Part shown: piece after piece, positions 1-7,800 of the stretch | Position numbering within the stretch: the first letter of the stretch is position 1 | How the letters are laid out: each line of letters starts with the position of its first letter | Assembly (NCBI GenBank): GCA_027575765.1 | Contig: JANBPT010000697.1 | Coordinates: 1-25,829, forward strand | Source: Tieghemiomyces parasiticus | Taxonomy: Eukaryota; Kickxellomycota; Dimargaritomycetes; Dimargaritales; Dimargaritaceae | Length of the DNA: 25,829 bases | Direction of reading: 5' to 3' | Notes under the pieces: model-generated | The model's database searches: none | What the model was told of the DNA's origin: nothing | The model's input: only the letters and a program-made list of their open reading frames with translations | Made by a program: the position numbers and the translations under genes

Positions 1-299
1 AGGGGGACATCAATGACCAGTTACCGTTCAACCGGACATTCGAAAAGATACGCATTCACAATTATTAAACCAAAAATTCCTATTTCGTCGTGTAGCTGTT
101 GGATAGTTAGACTTTTCAAGTTGTAATAGACCGGTGAAAGTCCAGCTGTTTCCTTGTTAGGTCACCGTATTTACGTTCAATTTAATAACGAGGCCGATAC
201 GGTACTGACGGTGGGGTGTCTGTTAAACATGGCATTTTATTAGGGGTTGAAGGTGACGATGTTGTAGTTGATGGCAGGTACCATTTAATGGATTTTGTC
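1..299. other. 3' flank of the MFS gene
   Basis: This is AT-leaning sequence downstream of the transporter stop codon. The only element I can support is a poly(A) signal for the minus-strand transporter transcript, listed separately. No other gene is visible, and the plus-strand frame that opens at 216 begins with GTG and has no recognisable content. Confidence 0.6.
236..241 (-). promoter_or_regulatory. Poly(A) signal of the MFS gene
   Basis: The minus strand reads AATAAA here, about 60 nt past the transporter stop codon, a plausible distance for the hexamer that directs cleavage and polyadenylation. The match is exact, but assignment rests on position only. Confidence 0.5.
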
Positions 300-2087
300 T
301 CAGGTTTTAAGGTTTGGAACCGAAGAGTTAGAAGCACCATTTGTCTTGATATCGTTTATCACGGGTTGTACCGTAGTCATTTCGAAACTCCGGCGGCGCC
401 AAGCTTCACCGCGATAGAAGAGCAGGAACGCTCCTGTGGTGCCCACGAAACAGGAAGCTCCTAATATGGTAAAGGCGCCACCTGTCGTGATGGCGGTGCG
501 CACGTTTTCAACAATGCCGAGCCACAGGGCCGTGTAGGAACATCTAAAGAGGTTGGCCATGGAGGTGATCGCGGCACTGCTCTCACTAAACAAATCAACC
601 AAGTAGGCGGAGATGACGGCAAAGGCCGCTGTCATGCCTAGGCCGACTAAGCAGCGGCAAATTGAGCGGTAATGATAAAATAATAATAATAGGCATGCCA
701 CGGTATAGGTTAGGGGATCGTAAGAAATCCAACCATTGTCAGTATATTGACTCTAATCGTACCCAGGCAAGTTTCTGTGCTCACACGGATGGTGCTCCAA
801 TTACTTACTGATAAACTGCATACTGAGCGCAGTGGCGATGGGGGCGTGAAACTGCACTAGCCAAGCAAAAATGAGGTAGCATACCGGGTAGATGACCATG
901 GCCACCAGGAGAGGCGGAAGGCGACCTTCCACAGCGGCCAGATAATCGATAGCGTCGGCGGCCGTTACAGCGTCGATGCGCTTAGCTTGCCGACGTTGGA
1001 GGCACCACTTCATGGTTCGGTCGGAGAGCCATCCGCATCCCACGGCCCCGATCACGTTCCCGACCCCCGGTGCCAAAAAGTACAGGCCGACGGTGGCAGT
1101 TGAGTACCCGTAGTCTAGCTTGAAGATGGTGCTGGTCACCGTGAGCATGGCATAATACGAGGCCATAATCACGGTCATAATTAGTACAGGAATGGCTACG
1201 TAAGGTAGATGAAGGGGCCGGAAGACCGTCCGGGGATTAAAGGCTGCCCGCCAGTTGACCGGTGGCCGGCTCTGCACGTCGTCCTGAGTAAGGCCGCGCA
1301 AATCGACTTGGTGGCGCTGCACCACGAGGACACGGTGGGTCTCGGGTAGGACCACCGTCAGGAGAAACCAAGATATGCCGCTTAGGATGGCAGTCATCCA
1401 GAACGTCCACCGCCAGCCGTGGGCCTGGCCCACATAGCCACCTAGAATGGTGCCTAGAATGGGACCCACCATCTGACCGCCAAAGTAGAGCCCCAGGGCA
1501 CTCCCACGACGGGCCGGTTCGTAAATGTCGCTAATGGTACCGGCCCCGCCTGCCACTAGTACAGACCCACCCACGGCCTGGAGGAATCGCATGACGATGA
1601 GCATGGCTGGATTGACCGCCAGGGCGCACCCGGTCGATGCGGCTGTGCAGAGGAGAGTTCCAGCCGCGTACGCTGGCCGTCGTCCGTAGTTGTCCGCCAG
1701 GACACCCCAGAAGAGCGGGGCTATGGCCAGCGCCATCATGAAAACAGCCACCGCACCGTTGATCATGGTGACGGAAGTCCCAAAGTCGGTGACCATGTCC
1801 GTCAAGGCTGGCAGGAACACTTCGGAGCTGAATGGGGCGACCATGCCGGTGAAGGCGACAATGGCCACCATCAACCGTTTGTGATTATCAGAGAATGGCA
1901 CGTAGGGGAGGTCAGAGCTGTCGGCCGGGGTGAGCGTAGTGGTGCTGACGGTGGGAGACGGGTTGGGACTGGCCGAACCGCCAGCGGTCTTAAGGGACGG
2001 TAGGTAGGTCGCGGTAGTGGCTTGACTGGGTACAATGTAGAGCTCGCGGCTGCTCTTGCCGGGCAGCTTATCCGGTGGCCGTACCAT
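300..2087 (-). CDS. MFS transporter, DHA1 drug:H+ antiporter-like (two exons)
   Basis: Predicted 12-TM plasma-membrane exporter of the major facilitator superfamily, probably a proton antiporter for drugs, polyamines or weak acids of the fungal QDR/AQR1 kind. Exon 1 is 809-2087 and exon 2 is 300-646; splicing gives 541 residues. A Ser/Thr/Pro-rich cytosolic N-terminus precedes TM1. Motif A (GVLADNYGRRP, about residues 128-138) lies between TM2 and TM3. TM5 carries the antiporter motif C (GPILGTILGG, about 208-217), after GAGTISDIYEP in TM4-loop. A longer charged loop separates TM8 and TM9, as is common in this subfamily. Splicing joins ...MQFI to IGLGMTAAF inside one TM helix. The open frame extends to 2156 but begins there with GTG, so I chose the first in-frame ATG, at 2087. 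An upstream exon is possible (see findings). Substrate is unknown. Confidence 0.88.
647..808 (-). other. Spliceosomal intron of the MFS gene
   Basis: This 162-nt phase-1 intron starts GTAAGT and ends GCTTAG on the minus strand, with a CTAAC branch-point-like motif at 709-713. Without its removal the transporter would stop after TM9. Removing it restores an uninterrupted MFS C-terminus, so the boundaries are well supported by the protein. Confidence 0.85.
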
Positions 2088-2156
2088 GACGGCTGGGATT
2101 GAACTAGATGCCGTCTGCAATATCGAAGTACCAGTCTCCTTGATCCGTTGGGGCAC

Positions 2157-3539
2157 GAATAAGGAGAAGGGGAGTAGTTTCGTAAGGAGCTATGCCCAGT
2201 AGGTTGGCGTGGTTAAGGGTACCCCGTCAGATACAAGTGTTGTCCGAGGTTGTTGTTGAATGACTGGCGTAGCGGGTGAAGGATTGGGCGTGCTGGTGGA
2301 AACTGGTCGCTTCAACTTGGCCTCACTCTGTGGAAGTAGGCAATTTAGGCTTCCTAAGGTAAACAGGGAACGGGCAGGTGGTTTCGAGGTAGCGCTGTCG
2401 GGCCCTCAGAGCGACTTTATGGAACTTTCAAGACCCGAGGGGGGGGAGCGGTTGGGTAAGCGTTATCAGAAACCCCACCAGACGGACAGGTGAATCACAC
2501 CCGTCCCTGAAATCGTCCGACTCTACCTGGCCCTCCTCTTTTATTTTTTGGCTACGACGGTCGAATACCGTACAGATATCATCGCTCCATCATGAGCTTC
2601 TTTATTGCTATTTTTTTTCCACATACTTCAGCGCATCTGCGCATGGCCGCCCCTTATTTATTACCCCGTGTTACTTTCCAACGGACCCTTTTGCAATGAT
2701 CCTGCTCGGTCAACAAACGCAGACGGCGAAATTATTGTCGGCTGAAAGGATAAGGAAGGTAGGTGTCCGCTGTGACCATAAGTGAACCTACCTTGTACAG
2801 GAAGGTGCCCGGTTTATTAATTCATGCGGGAGACAAACGCTGGGTTGTATGGGTGCGTAGAGGGGAAGTTAGTTTTATTACGACTCCTTTAGTCAGGAGG
2901 CAATTACCATACGAGGAGTCTATACCACCGTTGAGCTACTATCCACCTCCAAAACTGGACGTGTTAAGGCCATTAAAAGTCGGGCACCTTCCTTGGCTCT
3001 AACGGCTAGATGGGATAATTTATAGACACTCAGTACAATTTGCGGCATCTCATAACTAATTAATTTTTGTTTAATATTATCCACCACTACTCTGTAATCA
3101 CTGGCAAGCACTTTCTAGCCAGCCATCGAAACAGGGTCTAAAGTCACTTGGCTGGAGCCAGGTAAGCTCTGATTGCTAGGTGTCCACGACCATCTCTAGC
3201 GTACAGAATTTCTTACCAAGCCGCTTGATATGTTTGGACAGCCAGTTGTCGCAGGGGGGTTAGGTGAAGACAGTAGGGAGGAGAGGTAAGATGTTTGACT
3301 AATGCAGAAAATATAGGCCTGGATGGCTGCAACATGATGCGGTGGTGAATTATGGCGGCAGAGCCGTGGAATGGGGGGGGAGGGGGGTGACGAACCAAAC
3401 TTCCATGTGCCTCAGCCCAGACCGGGAAAATTAATGTAAATTCGTACTTTCAATTATATTCGGGGGATAGACTAGCACCGGGTACCGGACGTTCAAGTGT
3501 AGTGGATCGGAGCTAGCAATACACACGATTTCCTGAATA
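2157..3539. other. Intergenic region upstream of the MFS gene
   Basis: No firm gene. On the minus strand, about 2208-2397, there is a Ser/Thr/Pro-rich frame in phase with the transporter but ending in TAG (see findings). Around 2550-2640 there are A/T runs typical of promoter DNA. A run of eight G lies at 2439-2446, and G8-A-G6 at 3373-3387. An AT-rich minus-strand frame at 2920-3111 starts with TTG and matches nothing I know. Confidence 0.5.
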
Positions 3540-4033
3540 GCCTTGGGCATGGCGCGGCCCCGAGGAATTTCACCAGGAACTCGGCGGCCAAACGCACCCG
3601 TTAATGCCGCTGGCTGTTGGTGAGGTTCTGAGGGACCCAGTGGTTGAGGTGGTTACGCAAGCCCAGATCCTTGCGCCGGTCATTGCGCACGGTACCAGGG
3701 GAAGTACGGCAGACATGTGCTGGTTGGTCAGCAGTCAGTTGCGGGGTTTTCCTCCCACAGTTCCAGGACTATGTCCCCGTAAAGATTAGCCCGCTTTCGT
3801 ACGGGCCACTACTCCTTTGAAGATGAGGCTTGGTCTGGCCGTCCGTCAGATGACATAGGCAGCCACCTGCATATGGTGGCATGGCTTGGGGCAGCCAGGC
3901 CCAGCGTGGTCGCCAGCTCAGCTAAAAAGGAATCTGCCTTGAGGCCTTTGGAATAATAATTATAAATGAGCACCCGCACATCACGCCTGGTGAATCGGGG
4001 CGCGGCAGGGGAGGGGGCTTCGGAAGTTAGCAT
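3540..4033 (-). pseudogene. Mariner-type transposase relic, rearranged
   Basis: Remains of a Tc1/mariner-superfamily transposase, the enzyme that cuts and pastes its own element. From a true ATG at 4033, the first about 60 residues form a mariner-type helix-turn-helix DNA-binding domain (TRRDVRVLIYNYYSKG ... SHATICRWL). The frame then stops at 3809. In the same frame further on, LELWEENPATD (about 3735-3762) matches the segment that normally follows the linker. In a shifted frame HWVPQNLTNSQ (about 3610-3642) matches the conserved mariner WVPHELT block. The linker RFRTG..SFEDE..SGRPSDD sits on the plus strand at 3783-3854, between these pieces, as if inverted. I see no DDE/D catalytic domain and no terminal repeats, and there are several stops and frameshifts. 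This is a truncated, inactive copy. The short ATG frame could instead be a domesticated DNA-binding protein, which I think less likely. Confidence 0.7.
3769..3858. repeat. 7-bp inverted repeat bounding an inverted transposase segment
   Basis: CTATGTC at 3769-3775 and its reverse complement GACATAG at 3852-3858 flank the stretch whose mariner linker is coded on the plus strand, opposite to the rest of the relic. Flipping the interval between them would put the linker on the minus strand and join it in phase to the downstream ELWEENPA block. The repeat is short, so it may be a by-product or a coincidence. Confidence 0.45.
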
Positions 4034-4510
4034 GTTGGCGAGGTAAAGAGGAAAGCTGCAAAGTTAGGAGTTACTCTAACCATAAAATGGTTTAAACCTT
4101 TCGGTTCGTCGCTTTGGCGACTCCCAGATTTCATCTACAACAATACTTGAGCCCGCCAGCTTCGCCAAACGGTATTATATAGTATAGTCTAGACATCCGC
4201 CTAGCGTATTCGCGACGCTCAATTTTGTGCCGCGTTTCAAATGCCGAGTCAGGCACGACCACTGGATGCACTTGATACCTCAAATCTACCGAGCGGGCAA
4301 ATATACTGAGTCGGCTTTATATCATCGTCCCCAGCAACGGGGCAAGACACGGGTCTCATCCAGACGCCTCTTCCTGGACAGGAGAGCTGCCCATGGGAGA
4401 ACCGCGCCTTAAATTTCGCCTTGGGTGTGCCAACGCCGATACCAAAGTACTACGCCTGGTTTATTGAGTTCTATGGTTATCCCGGGCTCCACTACCAACC
4501 CCAGGATACA
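4034..4510. other. Intergenic region between TAF2 and the transposase relic
   Basis: No gene recognised. There is a small perfect hairpin (AACCAT-AAA-ATGGTT) near 4080-4095, just upstream of the transposase ATG. It could be part of a decayed element end, but I cannot find a matching second end. The plus-strand frames here are short and lack an ATG. Confidence 0.5.
4460..4465 (-). promoter_or_regulatory. Poly(A) signal of TAF2
   Basis: The minus strand reads AATAAA here, about 46 nt beyond the TAF2 stop codon. It is an exact hexamer at an appropriate distance. Confidence 0.5.
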
Positions 4511-4830
4511 TCAGGCCCAGTGTTTGGGCCACGTTTTGGTAAACGCGTCCTCTAAAAGCTTTCCCTGTTCGTAGGCGTAGGTGCCAGGTGGGTTAAACTT
4601 AAAACAGTTGCGCAGCATTAGGTCCACGTCGGCTCGGAAGGCTGCAGGTGTCGCGTAGGCGTTGCGTTTCAATTTGGTGCCGATGGTGCCCAGGTCCATT
4701 GGGGACCGGATCACGTCGTAGTAAGTCGGACACCCGTCGCGGACCGGGTCTACCGGTTGCAAGAAGATAGGCGCCGCCCGGTGGCCACGTAGTTTGCGGA
4801 GCAAGGTAGTAAGTCGGTTGCGGTCCTGCG
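4511..4830 (-). other. Bromodomain 3 of TAF2
   Basis: About residues 1895-1999. The helix Z region QDRNRLTTLLRKL is followed by IFLQPVDPVRDGCPTYYDVI and SPMDLGTIGTKL (ZA loop), then NCFKFNPPGTYAY, where Asn1973 is the expected acetyl-lysine anchor. The domain ends only a few residues before the stop codon, so helix C is at the protein's very end. Confidence 0.9.
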
Positions 4831-7800
4831 TGGTCAGGCTTGCCGATGGAGTAGTGGGTGTGGATGGTTCGCGCTTATGCGAAGCCGACCCCGTGGACGG
4901 AGTCGGGGTCGACGGGCCGCCCCCGCTCGGGGCGATACTTTCAGGCCGCGGTGTCCGGGCGGTACCCGAGGTGGGGGTGGACCCAGCCGCCGATTGGGAA
5001 CTATGTCGTGCCATGAGCGTGGTGACCAGACTATTCCATAGCTTGCTAAAGAACGTTTCCAGGGCGCGCCCCGTATCGTGCACCGGGTTACCGGGCGGGT
5101 TGAACACAAAGCAGTTACTCAGCATGAGATCCACGTCAGCCCGCACCGCCACGTAATCCTTGTACACACCAGGTTTCAACAGTTTACGCTCGATCGTGCT
5201 AAGGTCCATCGGGTGGCGCACAATCTTGGTGTAATGCGGGATGCCCAGGGCGATCGGGTCAACAGGTTGTAAGAACGGGGCGGCAGACGGGTGGGCTTGC
5301 AGCTTACGAATCAGCTTGAGCGGGTGTTTGGCATGGTAGGGCAATTGTCGTACCTGGTTGTCGGGCGGGAGGCCAGGACTGCCAGGCGTTGGCGTACCGG
5401 TCGCACTTGCCGACGCAGCCACCAGGGCCCGGTCGACCGACCGCAGGCTGGGCGAAGTGGCCGACGAAGTGGTGGTGGAATGCTTCCGGGGACGTGGGGC
5501 GCTCCCCCGGTCGGGGCTGGTGGCCACCGAGCGTGAGTCACGCGGGGTCTCGGCGATCGTGTAGTTTTGCTGGGGTTGCGGATCGGTTTCGCCGAACGAT
5601 TCGGTCCACACCTCTTCGAACGCGCTCTCTAGTTCCTGGCACTCGGTGTATACGTACGTGCCGATGGGATTGAACGTGTAGCAGTTTTCGATCATGGTAT
5701 GGAAGTCGTCGTGGAAGGCGGCCAGGGTCCGGTACTGGCCCCGCTCTAACTTGGTCTTCATAGTGCCCAGGTCCATCGGGTGCCGAATGACATTTAGGTA
5801 GGTGGGACATCCGTCGCGCACCGGGTCCACAGGCTGCAAGAAGAGGTAGGCGTGCGGGTTGGCCATGACCTTACGCAGAAGCCGGCGGAGTCGTTTTTTG
5901 TCGTCACTGGTGAGACTTGCCGTGGGGGTTGGGACAGGCGTAGCGGCGGCCGTTGGGGTGGCTGGCTTGGCTCGAGGTTGTGGGGGTGGTGGTGGCGGCG
6001 CAGGCAACGCAGGTGGTGTGGCGGGGGCTGGGACCGCTGGCGTCGGTCGGTGTACAGGTGTCGAAGCCGAGGAAGGGCCAGGCGAGGGCGCTGCGGAGGG
6101 CGTAGTAGACGACGTTGGGGTGGGTCGGTATTTAAGTCGGATGACGGGTGCAGAAGGGGTTGATATCGGTGCGATGGGTGCCGCCGGAGGCGACGTCGCG
6201 AAGGCTGGCGGGGGCGGCTGAGGCGGAGAGGAGGCCAGAGTAGGTGCCGGGGCGGGAGCCGGGGTAGGGGTAACCACTTTGGGTGACCTCTCGGGGGACC
6301 GCCCGGTGCTGCGCTCACGCTTGATACGCAGGACCGACTTGGCTTTGGGTACGGTCGGTGTCGAGTCGGGCTGTTTCGGAGCCTCGACGGGCCGCGGGGT
6401 TTTATGGAAGGCAGGCCTCGGCGTAGCGACGACCGGGGCGGGAATGATCACGGGGGCGACCGGTATTGATGGTGGTGGCGGTGGTGTTGCTACGGCAAAA
6501 GTGGGGGCGGGGGAGGACCGACGGTCGACGGGGCTGTTTACACCGGAGGCGCCGTTGCCACTTGCGGCCACCTTGAACTTCAATTTGGGCACGGTCGCCG
6601 GCGTTGGGGGAATCGCCACGGCTGAATGGATAGGTGGTGGCGGCGGGGCGACGATGACGGCGGGAACGGGGTCCAATGGTCGGTACAGCAGGTCGCTGAG
6701 TACGAGCAGGTCGGCCTGGAGATACGGGTCGAGGGTAGCCACAGTTCCGCTCAGCAGGGACCAGAGCATGCTGGCCAGGGTGCGATCTCCTTCGAACCGG
6801 TGGCGCAAGGCGTCGGTGGCCTGGACGACCAACTGGGTGGTGTCCTCGGCAGGTTCCGAGTATCCGGCAGGTGGGCCGCCGTCCTCATGAATGCGGAAGT
6901 CTTCCAGGGCCGGGCCGGCCGGCCGGGCGAGCCGCTGCAGGTCCTCAAACAGGGCACGGACCAGGCGGGAGGCTGTGTAACGGCGGAAGGCTAGATCGGG
7001 ATCCGCGGCTACCAGCCGTATATAATATTGGGCGAGTGCATCGTGTGGCTGCAGGCCGTAGTGGGTCAGCAAAATGTCCAGGGCACACTGGCGCACGGCC
7101 AAGAAATTGCCGAACCGGGTCATATGGAGAAAGAGGGCCCGGTTGAACGGGAGGACCCGGCAGCGTACTAGCCGATCGATGGCCCGGAGGCAGGCCAGGG
7201 TGACCGTATTGTGGTAGGTGGAGAGGAGAGCGTCGATGACACGGAATCGCTCCACCTCGTCGACTACGCGACGCACGTCCGGATCGTCGGCGACTGGCGG
7301 CGGCGGGGGGAGGTCTGGGTCGTCCTCGCCGGGTGGAGTGATCGTGTCGGCCAGGGCGGTGAGCAGCGTGGCCAGGTAATACCCGTCGGTGTACTCGTTG
7401 TCCGAGTTGTCGTTGAACTGCACTAGGGTGAGCAAGAACTGGCGCACCTCAGGGAAGGCGCGCTGATCGGCGTCCCGGGCAGCGGCCATGGCCAGTACCA
7501 GGGCCTTCTGGACGAAGTACTCACTCATATTGGCAAAGTAGTTTGGCTGCGGGAGGATACGGGCGTCGGACGGGGTGTTCGCCGTAACCGAGGACGGCGA
7601 CGGGTCCCCGGGGGCGAGGGCCAGGCAGTAGCGACGCTCAAAGATACGGCGCAGGTGATATAGGCCCACGTAGTCCAGGCTCGGCAAGGCCAGAGCCGGC
7701 AGGGCGCGGGCGGCTTCCATGCGGATGCGGTAGAACACACGTACGTCCATTACCACACGCATTAAGCTGGTGGAGGCGGCTTTGGAGGGGAGGCCACGCA

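Noticed and set aside
2920..3111. AT-rich minus-strand frame with coding-like codons (YRVVVDNIKQKLISYEMP)
   Set aside because: It starts with TTG, is 63 codons long and matches nothing I know. It could be a fragment of an old gene or element, but I cannot support it.
4511..4535. Hairpin GGCCCA...TGGGCC at the TAF2 stop codon as a terminator
   Set aside because: It simply encodes the last residues (WPKHWA), and hairpin terminators are not how fungal RNA polymerase II genes end.
4310..4555. Plus-strand open frame of about 80 codons containing PKYYAWFIEFYGYPGLHYQP
   Set aside because: It has no ATG, overlaps the end of TAF2 in antisense, and no splice partner is visible. It is probably chance.
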